Source of the DNA: Sporobolomyces roseus
Taxonomy: Eukaryota > Basidiomycota > Microbotryomycetes > Sporidiobolales > Sporidiobolaceae
Direction of reading: 5' to 3'
Assembly (NCBI GenBank): GCA_016617785.1
Contig: JADILM010000002.1
Location: forward strand, 2,170,001-2,234,000
DNA length: 64,000 nt
Positions 28,401 to 40,489 of this stretch are shown here, piece by piece; position 1 is the stretch's first letter, and every line of letters starts with the position of its first letter. The translations under genes and the position numbers were made by a program. The notes beneath the pieces are model-generated. The model had not been told where the DNA came from and did not search any database. It saw nothing but the letters and a program-made list of their open reading frames with translations.

Positions 28401-28850
28401 TCACGGGAATCGCAGATCTGCTTGATGCGTTGACCGCCGTAATCGATTCCGACAGTGCGTTTTTCCTTTTGATCCTTCTCCAAAGAATGTCGTTTTCCTC
28501 ACACAAGGCTCGTTCTCACAGTCGCCTCGATCGATGCTGCTGCTCTTCTAACGCTTCTCAACTACCTCGTATCGCGCCGACCCGCCTCGACTACGGCCTC
28601 TCCGACTCACGCTCTCATCCTTACTCGAGTCTCCGCCCTCCTCGCCTCACTCTCGACTTCTCTCCCCTCGCCGTCACCTCAAAATGTAGCTCAACTCTTC
28701 TACTCGACAACGATGGCGCTCTCGTTCAACAGGTATGAAGCTGGAATCAAGGAAAACGAGCAGGACAAATCGAATTGGCGAAAAGCGATTAGTCTCGGAT
28801 TATCAGCTGGAGTGGAGGAACTTAGGCAGGAAGTGTTGAGATTACAGTAG
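22442..28850 (+). CDS. URB1: nucleolar pre-60S factor Urb1/Npa1
   Basis: Large scaffold protein needed early in 60S ribosomal subunit assembly in the nucleolus. Thirteen exons: 22442-22708, 22775-23038, 23102-23407, 23470-24556, 24625-25297, 25361-25665, 25725-26720, 26785-26924, 26985-27605, 27681-28004, 28071-28169, 28238-28454 and 28522-28850, giving 1875 residues in one frame. The N-terminal Npa1 domain begins around residue 90 with FTPSPELIKTLL and continues as a helical repeat. The C-terminal conserved domain shows EKTYDPRFVVAF and DVPMFYTMMYSSKADEW. A poly-Ala and Lys/Glu-rich linker lies near 24200-24300. Confidence 0.9.
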
Positions 28851-29026
28851 AGAGAGCGTGTAGATGAAACTTCGTTACGCCCCACCCGACTCGGTTCGGA
28901 GAATGCAACGAAATCTGGAAGGAAGAGCAGTTTCCGCTTTGCCTTCTCCTCAACTTTGCTTCTTCCGCTCTTCCGCTCTTGTTCTCGCTTGTACTACTAC
29001 AACACACACATCCAAGCTGCTCAGAT

Positions 29027-30570
29027 ATGTCCACTTCACGCTCAATGCTAGCAGCCAAATTTTATGGGAGAGGAGATTTGAGAGTGGAAGAGGTAGAGAT
29101 CCCAGCACTCAAGCAGGGGGAGGTGAGGGTCAAGGTAGCGTTCTTAGGTAAGTAAAAAGCTCTCACTGGGTCCCTTTTACACCTGTAGGTCGAGGTCGCT
29201 GACCTTTCCCATCATTCAACTCGACTCGCTTCTCTCAGGAATCTGCGGCTCGTAAGACCTCAGAATCTCTCAAATCCATTTCAGAACATTCGCTGATCCC
29301 CTAATCGCGCTCACAGCGATTTGCATGAAGTATATGGGGGACCTTTGACTTGCTGTCAAGGGAAACCTCATCCTCTCACCGGTGGAGAACTTCCAGAGAT
29401 CCTAGGTCATGAATTCTCTGGCGTACTGGAAGAGCTCGGAGAAGGGGTAGATGGCGAGACATACAAGACGGGGCAAAAAGTTTGCATGTGAGTTTTCGCA
29501 ATTTCCTCGTTTCCAGTACCATCGGACTGCTCACGCGCTTCATTGATGTCCTGTTCAACCTATAGTCGACCGGTCGTCTCCTGTGGTCAATGTGATTCAT
29601 GCAAATCGGGCGACACTTCACTCTGCGACACTCAAATTGGATTGATCGGATACAATCGACCAGGTGGAATGGCTCCCTACGTCAACGTACCGATAGAGAA
29701 CATTCATATTGTGCCGGAGAGCGTTCCTCGTCAGTAAAAGCTACCCTCGTCATATGGAACGGCGTTACTGACGCAACTTGCGAGCCTTTCTCAAATAGTT
29801 GACGTTGCGGCCTTAGCTGAACCTCTTTCTGTAGCGTGGCACGCCGTAGAATGTTCGGATCTCAAGCCTGGGGAGACGGCTCTCGTCTGTGGTGCAGGCC
29901 CTGTAGGAGCCTTGATTGCCCGGTGAGTCTTGAATTCTTATTTCGCTCTCTGCGTCCCTTTGATTGACCCTTTCCTCCTCGTCATAGTGTCCTTAAGGCT
30001 CGAGGCTGCTCATCAGTCTTCATTTCGGAACCGTCTCCCGTCAGAACAGAGATCGCTCGTTCGAGTGGAGCAGATTCCGTTCTGAATCCGATCAAAGTCG
30101 ACGTCGTAGAGGAAGTTCGGAACCTCACGGGCGGACGAGGAGTCGATATCGCATTTGAATGCGCTGGAAATCAGAATGCGCTCGATGCGGCGTTGAATTC
30201 GACGAGAGCAAGGGGAAGAGTTGTCGTTGTTGCTCTATGGGAGAAACGGGCGACTATCGATCTCTTCGGGGTAAGTTCTCCTCTCGCTTGTGATCAACGA
30301 CATTGTTACTGATGCTCTCGATCGTCACAGTCACTGCTCGCACGAGAACGCTTCGTTACAGCTTCTTGCTGTTTCGTCAAACGAGATATGGACCAAGTTC
30401 TCGAAGCACTTTCGCAGAACAAGATCAAGGTCGACGATTTGATCACTTCACGTATCGAGCTACAAGATGTTGTCAAGAATGGATTGGAAGTGTTGAAGAA
30501 CGATGCGAGTCAAGTCAAGATTCTGGTTGACATGGCGAAGAGTGTCGAACGATGGGAGAAGAAGGAGTAG
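29027..30570 (+). CDS. zinc alcohol dehydrogenase, 2,3-butanediol type
   Basis: NAD(P)-dependent medium-chain dehydrogenase most like (R,R)-butanediol dehydrogenase, which interconverts acetoin and 2,3-butanediol. Exons are 29027-29147, 29239-29251, 29317-29487, 29566-29729, 29799-29922, 29988-30270 and 30331-30570, giving 371 residues. Exon 2 is only 13 nt and completes GICGSDLHE with the catalytic-zinc Cys. The second zinc ligand pair is in GHEFSG, the four structural-zinc cysteines are in CGQCDSCKSGD plus SLC, and the nucleotide-binding turn is GAGPVGAL. Sorbitol dehydrogenase is an alternative in the same family. Confidence 0.87.
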
Positions 30571-30756
30571 TTCGAATCGGCGATAAGCTTTTGTTGATGT
30601 TATCTTACTATTGTCGTTGTTGTTGAGAGTCTTCTTCTTGAAAGAGAGAAAATTGAGAGACCCGCGGCATTGCGAACCGAAGGAGTCAAATTTCTGAGAG
30701 CGGGAGATCGATTCTTTGAATCTGACTGACAGCTCTCGAGATTTCTCCAGCCCCCG

Positions 30757-32764
<2,008 letters not shown>

Positions 32765-33202
32765 GCAGGAGCAACGAGTTGTCTTTCTCGAGGTTGTATT
32801 TAGTATCCTTTCTTCTCGTTCCCATATCGGAACCTGTGTACCTCTACTCTATCTTAGATGCTGTTATATTTCACTCACTGGAGCTAGTAGCGAGCGTCTC
32901 CCCAAGAGAATCGAGAGTGTCGAGAGAATCGAGAGATCAAATCAAGCTCGAGCGATTCGCGCTTTCAACTTCTCCCTCTCGTCTCTCGACTACCGACTGC
33001 GACCGATGCATTCTACACTGCGAGCTGCGCTTCACAGTCCCTTCCTTCATCGCCTGATTTAGCTCGTCTGCACCGCGTGGTCCACTCGAATTGGAAGGGG
33101 TTCCCCTCATTTCTCTCGCCTATCTCTCTTCCTATCTCTTCTCTGCCTCTTTCCCTACTGCTCGCTTCGAACGCACAACGCAAACTCGACGCTCTCGAAG
33201 TG
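32765..33202. other. intergenic, ALT1 to GNAT copy 2
   Basis: No gene is seen. The last 125 bases are open in the GNAT frame (from 33077) but look like pyrimidine-rich leader. Confidence 0.45.
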
Positions 33203-34044
33203 ATGATTCCAATTCCTTCATTTCGCACCTCTCGACTCGTTTTCCGAGCAATCGAATCTCCTCTCGACGACGAGTTCCTCGTCGACCTCTTCGGAAGTGA
33301 CGAAGCTGGACAATTCGGATGGACCGATGAGCCCGTCGTTCCCTGGTCGAAGAAGCACGTCGAGGATTTCCACAAAGCGATCGAAAAAGCAGCTCTTCCG
33401 GTCATGATCTGCTTACCCGAGGAGGACGGAGACAAGAAGAAAGCTGGTAGAGCGATAGGATGTGTGATCTTGCACAAGATTCACCCAATTCATCGAAGTG
33501 CTTATTTTGGCATCGCAGTTCATCGAGATTTCCAGGTAATCTACTCTCTTCGAGTCTCAGCTTCTGTACTCTAACTGACAGGAGCATCGATTTGACGTCG
33601 ATTCGTCATCGGCAGGGCAAAGGATACGCAAAGGAAGCGCTCGAATGGCTCCTCGAACGAGCTTTCATCGGTTTCGGCTGTAATCGTGTCCAAGTGAGAT
33701 CTCTCGCTTGTATCGATTCATAAGTTGAATCTGAACTTGAATTCTGTGATAGGGAGATACCTGGGCATGGCACGAGAAAGCGCTGCACACCTATCTTTCG
33801 ATGTGAGTCTGACTGAATTTCACATTTTCGCAAAAACTGACGGATGGGTCGTCGATAGTGGCTTCGTCGAAGAAGGTCGAAGACGAGAGCTCGTATGGTC
33901 GCAGGGAGAATTTCGAGACGGAGTGATGAGTAAGCTCAATTGTTTCGCACGACCTGCGAAGCCCGAGCTGATGATCCTCTCACAGTCAGTATGCTCGCTT
34001 CCGATTGGCGTGCTCGTCAAGAGAAGAAGAAAGTAGATTCGTAA
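33203..34044 (+). CDS. GNAT-family N-acetyltransferase (copy 2)
   Basis: Paralog of the GNAT gene at 2198-3068. Exons are 33203-33535, 33616-33693, 33753-33802, 33859-33929 and 33986-34044, giving 196 residues. Exons 2-4 are 78, 50 and 71 nt, exactly as in copy 1, with identical phases. The acetyl-CoA-binding turn GKGYAKEALEW, the block GDTWAWHEKALHTYL and the C-terminal GFVEEGRRRELVW match the RimJ/RimL-like group. The start MIPIPSFRTSRLVFR aligns with copy 1; the open frame extends 42 codons upstream but is Leu/Ser-rich leader. It lies next to cassette B. Confidence 0.82.
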
Positions 34045-34256
34045 TAGCCTGTTTCTCTGCTTTTGTCCGAACGACGCTCTCTGATCGTAAGATGCTCCTC
34101 TTAACAAAGGGATACATTGGAAATCCAGAGTTTGTATTCCACGGCCTCGCCTCGCTTGTTTCCGTCACTGCGCATCTTGACACTGACTCAGGCGTCCATT
34201 CAAGCTTCCGCGTGGTCGCTCCCTCACTTTATCGACCTCTTCGACTCAGCCTCGAA

Positions 34257-35212
34257 TTAATCTAAGGTCCATTCTAGCCCGTGATCCGTGAACAGCTTGG
34301 GTATGAGTACCTCAAGAATTGCTTTCGATTCTGCGAGATGAGTTGGCTGGATTTCCTGCTTGACAAAGGTAGCGAGAGTGTTGACACTGAGCTCGAAATA
34401 TTTCATGTAAGAGTTGTAGTCTTCTCGAGTCTTTCCATGTTCGCAGCTGAGCGACACTAGAGCAACAGTGTTGAGTAGACGATGCTGGAATGATGTCCAC
34501 CAAGGAGCGTAATCGTGTTTGTAAGAAACAGTCTCGATTGATCGTGTTTCGCAAGTGTTTCGAGATTGGCGAGGTAGTCGACAGGATGTTCTGCAGCGAA
34601 TCGACCAGTATCTTTCCAGGCGGTACTCGAGTTAGGGGATCCCGCCTCGAGCAGTCCAAGACCGCAGATGAGCGCGCGACAACTCAGGAGATCTTTGAGA
34701 GCGTTCTCACTCATCTGCGGTTTTGCGGCTTCTTCGGCAGCTTTCTGCAAGAATGCAAGGCTTATCAGTCTGAGTGAGCCCTCCCAATGCAAAGCAAGAG
34801 CGAGTCACTTTGTATCCCACTTCGAGCTCCTCGTCGGTTGCGTGCACTCGATGAGGGTATTTTTGACGATCTCGGTCGAACATGTTCTCTTTCGTGTCTC
34901 TTGAGAGATATATCGGGGTACGAATGAGCCTGAGAAACTCTTCTGCTTCTGTTCGACTGTACGAGGGCCATTTGAAGGGATTTGTTCCGCAAACTCGTTT
35001 GTGAGCAAACCAGATCTGATCACCTCAAGCAACCTGGTCAGCAATCGATCCATCAACCGAAGTAGCGCAAGACTCAGAAGCTTCTGGTGCTCTTGTCCAC
35101 AGAAGAACATCCAGTCGAGTCCCGCCGAGTTGCATTTCGAACAACGAGTTGATGAGGCTTTTCCGCAAACGACGCACTCTCCTAGACCTTGATGAGTAGT
35201 TGAGGTAGACAT
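34257..35212 (-). pseudogene. decayed MYND gene, MYND-B (cassette B)
   Basis: Inner MYND gene of cassette B, probably no longer functional as a full-length protein. The exon 1 equivalent is 35212-35078 (135 nt, MYND cysteines intact), exon 2 is 35015-34809 and exon 3 is 34744-34257. Two lesions are visible. The first donor, GTGAGT in relatives, reads CTGAGT here (first base at 35077), and read-through shifts frame before the last His/Cys ligands. In exon 3 an 11-bp duplication flanked by GTGTTTC repeats (34544-34550 and 34555-34561, plus strand) moves the frame and brings a stop at 34457, while the conserved HRLL block continues in another frame. An assembly error could explain the second lesion. 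Confidence 0.75.
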
Positions 35213-36513
35213 CTTGAGGCTATCGAGAGAGTCTGTGCGCGATTCAGAGTTCAGGGAGCGAAGAGTGAGGAAGGAAGAGAGAGAGAGAGAGAAACAGAAT
35301 TCCTCTCCTCTCCGAAGCGATTCAGCGGACCTCTCCCTTCGCACTCTCAACTTCGACAGGACACTGATACAAAGCGTACCTTGCATCCCCTCCCTCTCGT
35401 TTCCCTACAGATTCCCCTCGTCTCTCTCTGTTTCGCACCCAATCAGCGAATCCACTTCTACTGGCTCTACCGCCCCCTCTCTGCATCGGAGTCGATGTAC
35501 CCTCGCATTCTCGTATCGTCCAGAGCGTCGGCTCGGCCGTTCAACGTTTCCCTCAGAAAGCTTGGTCGTTCGTCGAGTCCTGATCTTGCTCGCTCTCGTT
35601 CTCCTTCGAATCGAACTCCCACATCTCCTTCCATCGCGACCAGATCTTTTCACTCTTGCCCAATACATCTTAGAGCAACTCTGTTCCCTCCGAGAGTCTT
35701 CCCCTTGTCCAGCCTCTCGTTCCCCTCTTCCTGAATCCTCGCTTCGCTTCTCCCTTTCCTGAATTTCTCTATCTCCCTTTCTTCATTCTTCTGATCGCTG
35801 TTTCCTCATTCGACACCAAGCTCGACTTCCTTTTCTGCCCTTCCTGGTCCGATTCACTCCTTCGACCGTCGTTTGCTCTCCAGATTTCGAAGGCGAAGAA
35901 TCGAGGATCGGCACAAGTTGCACACGGGAGGGAGAGCGGGGTGAGACAGGCGAGGAGAGTGTGATGAAGGAGAGGTCGAGAGTTGACTGAAGAAGATGTC
36001 GATGGTATCGGAGGGAGGAAGGAGAGTGAAGTATGATCTACTGTCTGAGTCCGACGAGAACTGGGGAGAGCGTGAAGACTGGAATGGAATCGAAAGGAAC
36101 TGTGGAGAGTATTCTCCTGAGTCGACATTGGTAGACGCTGGAGACGTGAGGTTGTCAGATGAACAGTTCGTCTCGCTGTCCAAGATATTCCTAACGAGTG
36201 ATGCTATCGAATGCTGCGTTGTCGATCCAGAGGGATCCAAGTTTCGTTGGCATTGTGTCTGTCGAAGAGCTGGAGGCGAAGAGTTCCGGCGACCAGCGAG
36301 GACGATTCGAAGAGCTGGAGGGATGTTGACGACGAATCGACGAATCTTGACCGAGGTGCGTCGTCGATTAGCCTGTTCTCGAGAATATCGCTTGAGAATT
36401 TGTCGGATGGGTGCGAACCTATGAGGAAGACGTCGATCAGCTGCACAAATGCGCTGATACTGAATCCCAGAAACTCACCTTGTTGTCTTCGCTTCGTCGA
36501 TTTAGACCTCTGA
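35213..36513. other. cassette spacer B, no supported gene
   Basis: Equivalent of spacers A and C. On the minus strand 36446-36204 is an open stretch similar to one in copy C. On the plus strand 35996-36424 is open for 142 codons, but the frame is broken in copies A and C. I therefore leave it unannotated. Confidence 0.5.
35311..35332 (-). promoter_or_regulatory. conserved MYND promoter element, copy B
   Basis: The minus strand reads GTCCGCTGAATCGCTTCGGA, the same core as before MYND-2, ending 99 bases from the MYND-B ATG and followed by CT repeats. Confidence 0.55.
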
Positions 36514-37024
36514 TCAACCTTGTTCGACGGCGACGTAAGCCACTATCAGATCTCCATCGTGACTAACGCTGAGATGTATATTGAGCTGGTCGAGTGAGCC
36601 GTCGAAGGAATGCCGAGGGGGAGAAGCGGAGAGAATCGAAGGCGAGAATTCGAGAATCGGTTTCTTGTCGACTTTCCTGACAACAAGATCCTTCCAAGTC
36701 GGCTTGAAGTGAGGGTAGAGAGCTTTGTATGCTGCTTCTTTCGCTGTCCATCTGAAAGTCGCAGTGAGGGAACGAGAGAGAAGAGAAGAGTGAGAGGAGA
36801 GAGAGTCAGTCAAAGCGAGAGAGGGGAACGCAGGGGGTGTAGACGCACCTCAGAGCCAAGTAGCTTTCCATCTGCTTCATACCCCAAACACTCTCACGTC
36901 CCTCCCACTCTTGTAGCTCTTCCTTTGAAAGGATTCTTGAAGCGAGTTGTTGAGGATTCCTTCGAACGAGGAGACTTCGTAAGCGAGGGAGATGAAGCAG
37001 GTCAGCTCCTATGCCTAATAACAT
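36514..37024 (-). CDS. AcpS-type phosphopantetheinyl transferase, copy B
   Basis: Intact second copy of the cassette PPTase. Minus-strand exons are 37024-36849 and 36751-36514, the same lengths (176 and 238 nt) as copy A, giving 137 residues. The motifs GIGADLLHLPR, WTAKEAAYKAL and HLSVSHDGD are kept. It differs from copy A in the intron and at several exon 2 sites (for example HFKPTW for VVKPTW), so it escaped the recent homogenisation seen between A and C. Donor is GTGCGT. The predicted role is as for copy A. Confidence 0.8.
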
Positions 37025-37178
37025 CTCATTCGAAGTAGTACTGGCTCGTTCTGAGGTGGGAGTGAAGTGGGAGGAGACGAGAAAGATCAAGATTCGTTTC
37101 TCTTCCTTCGACCAATCACTCTGAATCAGTACGAATTACTAGGGCCTCAGGAGTACCCTCGAGAGATCATTTGATAAG
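37025..37178. promoter_or_regulatory. bidirectional promoter, cassette B
   Basis: A 154-bp gap between divergent PPTase and F-box start codons, similar in sequence and length to copies A and C. Confidence 0.6.
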
Positions 37179-38697
37179 ATGGATAATTTCAACGTAGGTC
37201 CTCTCGCTTCCTCGCTCTTCCTCTCCTCTGGTTTCACTAAACTCGCTTTTCCTCACTCTGCAGGACAAGGACTACTTCTCTCGCTTACCGAATGAGCTTG
37301 TTGAAGCCATTCTACTAGACGCCGAGATCGAGCGATCCCCGTCTAAACGATTCCTCCCCATCTTTCGCCGAATCCTCTATCGTCGAATCTCAATAACCGA
37401 CTACGAATCCCTCACTCTCCTCGTTCGGACCGCACTAGCACATCCCGAGTTCATGCAGGAAGTCGCAACCTTTAGCTTCGATATCTTCCTACTGAACGAT
37501 CGAGACCGCAATGTTGATTTCGGAAACCCAACAGACGACGAAGTCCTTTCCCTGTTCAAAACACTCAGCAAACTACAGACTATGAAGATTTCCGGATCGG
37601 ATCGGATAGCGAAGCTCGTTCTGTACACGGCTTCTCCCCTGCCTCGCTTTGCGACTCTCCGAAACCTCGAACTCTACTTCCCGTGGCATGAGGTTCTCGA
37701 CAAGTACGACGCCTTCGATCCAGTCGAACTCCTTGGCAGACTCGCCAAATTAACAGCACTTGGATCCCTTCACTACTCCATCTCTCCTCGGCAACCTCCT
37801 GCCTACATCAATTACCTAGGCGTCGCCTTTCCACCGATGCCGTTCCTCGAAAACATTCGCACGCTCCATCTCGGTGGTTCCGTCTGCGGCGCCGCTACTC
37901 TCGGCGTCCTAGCTCTCCAACTCCCGTCCCTCACGAAAATCTCTTTCGATAGCTCCGGTCGAGACGACTCTTCGCAACCAATCTTCGACTTCCTCGACCA
38001 CTTCCCAAATCCCGAGCGTGTCGACTCCCTCGAACTCAATCTCAATGATCCGGAGTGCGAGAGTGAGGCAAACAACTTGATGGACGCCCTCGACAACTAC
38101 CCCAATCTTTCGTCACTCTCATTGTCAAACCTCGCTTTGGATCCAATCTACCACTACTTCTCATGTCTACCGTTACGCCACTTGACACTGGGCCGCGACA
38201 ATGCAGATCTATCAATCGAACCTCTGAGCATGCTAGTATCGGGTTCAACAAAGATCAAAACTCTCGAAACCCTCACCCTCCACAATTTCGTCACCCGCAA
38301 AGGCTCGCCAATTCCTCGACACATCCCGATGGCGAGGCTCAACATGAAATTTGCAACTCCTTATGGCTGGCGTTTCGCGGAGTGGACTAGGGAGTTCGAT
38401 GTAGGAGGTTTGGACGCATTACGGACGTTGGGCGAGAGCGAGGGAATCAAGGTCACAGGCAACGCGTTTGAAGCGATCGACATTGACAACGAGTGGATGC
38501 ATGAGCTAGGAGCGCATGAGCGAGAGCGACGGGAACTGAAGCACGATAGTGACGACGAAGAGGACGATGGAAACGAGTTTGGTGAACATCGAAATGGTTC
38601 GTCCGCTCTCCCTCTAGTCTCCCTCTCATTTGCTACGTGCCCGCTGTTTTCTCACTGACGAAAGCTTCATCGCGCAGATGGCTGCGTTCTATCGTGA
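37179..38697 (+). CDS. F-box/LRR-like protein, cassette B
   Basis: Exons are 37179-37193 (15 nt, MDNFN), 37264-38596 and 38678-38697, giving 455 residues. The F-box-like start is DYFSRLPNELVEAILLDAEI, followed by SKRFLPIFRRILYRRI, nearly the same as in copy C. The Leu-rich body (LRNLELYF, LPLRHLTLG) is most like copy C. The last intron uses a GTTCGT donor, a form also used in the SerRS gene here; without it the frame ends at 38658. The acidic tail HDSDDEEDD is unique to this copy. Confidence 0.62.
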
Positions 38698-39187
38698 GCG
38701 ACAAGGCGAACTTCAAGCACACGCAAAAGAATCATGCTCGACTTGAGGCTCCGAAAATACGGGCGGAGGAGCACGGTATGGAGAGAGTTAGGTAGCAGTG
38801 AGCGGTACTAGAAGGAATCGATCTCCGGAACACGTCGGAGACGAAGCAGTAAGACAGCAGTATGGAAACATTTCAAGTTTCGCAGCGCTCATTGCGAAAC
38901 CGCGAGGCAAGCGAGAGATTTTGTCAGTACAATGCGCAGACTGATCTGTATGTCTTTTGAGGGAATCGCACCATGTTCATCCAGATGAGGACGTCAGGCG
39001 ATCACCAGAGAAGACCGATTCAAAACCCTTCGCAAAGCTTTCGGATCAGACAAATCTCACAAAGCCAAACAAGGAGGTCACAAGCTTTACCTCGTACTGC
39101 ATAAAGTCTCTTACAAGGTGCTGGGCACTTTACTAGGTTCTCCCGACTATTCCGCCGAGCAAACTCTTCGACTATTTTTTCGTATTG
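38698..39187. other. convergent intergenic region
   Basis: This lies between the F-box gene of cassette B and the stop of MYND-D, matching the position of 6282-6726 in cassette A. I see nothing that looks coding. Confidence 0.45.
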
Positions 39188-40170
39188 TCAGAAGAAAGTC
39201 GCTCCGAATTCTCCCATCAACGTCGGTAAAAGCTTCTCCAGAATGACTACTGACTCGCCCGACTGCGTCGTGGCTTCGCCTGCCTGCACTGATTTCACGA
39301 ATACCTCGATACTGTGACTGAAATATCCCATTTTCGTTCGCTTCCCCTCTGAGCCGTGATCTTCTTGGCGGACCAGAGATGCGAGAGCAACGAGGATGAG
39401 AAGACGATGTTGGAGTAATGAGAACGAGTGACGATGTCGCCAGTTGATTCGAGTGTGTCCTATTGTTGACCCGATGAGGAAAGCCAAGTAATCGAAAGGT
39501 CGGCGGCCAACGGTCGAGAGAATGTAGTCTGCGCTCAGCGAGTCATGGGGAAGGAATTGCAGCTCGGTCGCGGATGTGAGAGTGTAGAGAAGTGTTCGCG
39601 AGCTGATGAGTTGCTGTGTCATTGCCTCGTTCAATTTGGGTTGAGACATTGCGTTCGTTCGTCTCTACAACGACTCAAAGCTGATCAGTTTTTTCAGAAC
39701 TTTACACAACGGTGAGGAATACTCACCTCGCACTCATCTTCGAGTTCTGCGATGCTCATCCAAGGTTGCGTTTTGCGATCCTTTTCGAGCTTGGTTTCTC
39801 CTGGTCCCGTACTCACTCGATGCAATTCGTACAAGGGCTCTCGATTGAGACGGTGATAGGCCTTGACTTCCTTCTCGCTGAATGATGGCCATACGAAAGG
39901 ATTGGAGCCGCAGACTCTCTTGTGAGCGAAGTAAATCTACTCATTGCCTCAACTCAATGTCATCAGCGACTGGCCAATCTAGATCAGGTACAGAGCGCTT
40001 ACAAGCTTCTGATGCTCTTGAGAATAGAAGAACATCCAATCAATCCCTGCTTGGTGGCATTTCGAACAACGAGTTGATGATTCCCTCCCACACACAACGC
40101 ATTCTCCTAGACCTTTCGAAGCTGCTGAGGGATTAGATGTGACTATATTGCGCTCGATAGTGGTGCTCAT
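39188..40170 (-). CDS. MYND-like protein MYND-D, one zinc ligand lost
   Basis: Outer MYND gene of cassette B, the positional equivalent of MYND-1. Minus-strand exons are 40170-40003, 39936-39727 and 39664-39188, giving 284 residues. CVVC and CSKC are intact and H-K-R-V-C follows intron 1, but the Cys of FFC is Tyr here (TAT for TGT; residues WMFFYSQEHQ), so the second zinc site lacks a ligand. The reading frame is open throughout. The C-terminal half keeps the PFDYLAFLIGST and QHRLLILVALASL blocks shared with MYND-1. It may still be expressed with altered metal binding. Confidence 0.75.
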
Positions 40171-40489
40171 ATTGTCGATTTCGTGATCTGAGAGTAAGAA
40201 GAGAGAAGGAGTGAGAAAGAAAAGATGAGAAGAGGTTTTTCGCTCCGATAGATTTCCGCGGACTTGTCGTTTTCGCGCGAGCGATGTCGCTTCAAGAGCA
40301 TGTTTCAACGTGTTTCAGGTACTCTCCTCTGAAACGATCGCCTGTGAACCCGTCTCGGGTCCGATTTCCCGATTCTCTCTTGCTCCCTTCGCTTCACGCG
40401 CTCTCCACTCCAGTAGTTCGTCCTCCTGTCTCACGGCCAGCCGCATTGAATCTTTCTAGTTCAACAAGCGTTTTATTCCCATCCCATCC
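40171..40489. other. intergenic, MYND-D promoter
   Basis: Holds the MYND-D leader and a weaker form of the MYND promoter element, then a pyrimidine-rich stretch leading into the 3' end of the next F-box-like gene. Confidence 0.45.
40242..40263 (-). promoter_or_regulatory. diverged MYND promoter element, copy D
   Basis: The minus strand reads AGTCCGCGGAAATCTATCGG, about 72 bases from the MYND-D ATG. It keeps TCCGCGGAA but has changed in the right half. Confidence 0.4.

Larger units (their letters stand above)
34257..40263 (-). repeat. cassette copy B (inverted)
   Basis: Second copy of the cassette. Read on the minus strand the order is MYND-D, F-box/LRR-like (opposite), PPTase, spacer, MYND-B, the same as copy A on the plus strand. 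Spacer and promoter gaps match copy A within a few bases. Confidence 0.8.

Noticed and set aside
35996..36424. 142-codon open frame on the plus strand inside spacer B
   Set aside because: The matching sequence in copies A and C is broken by stops, and no motif is visible.
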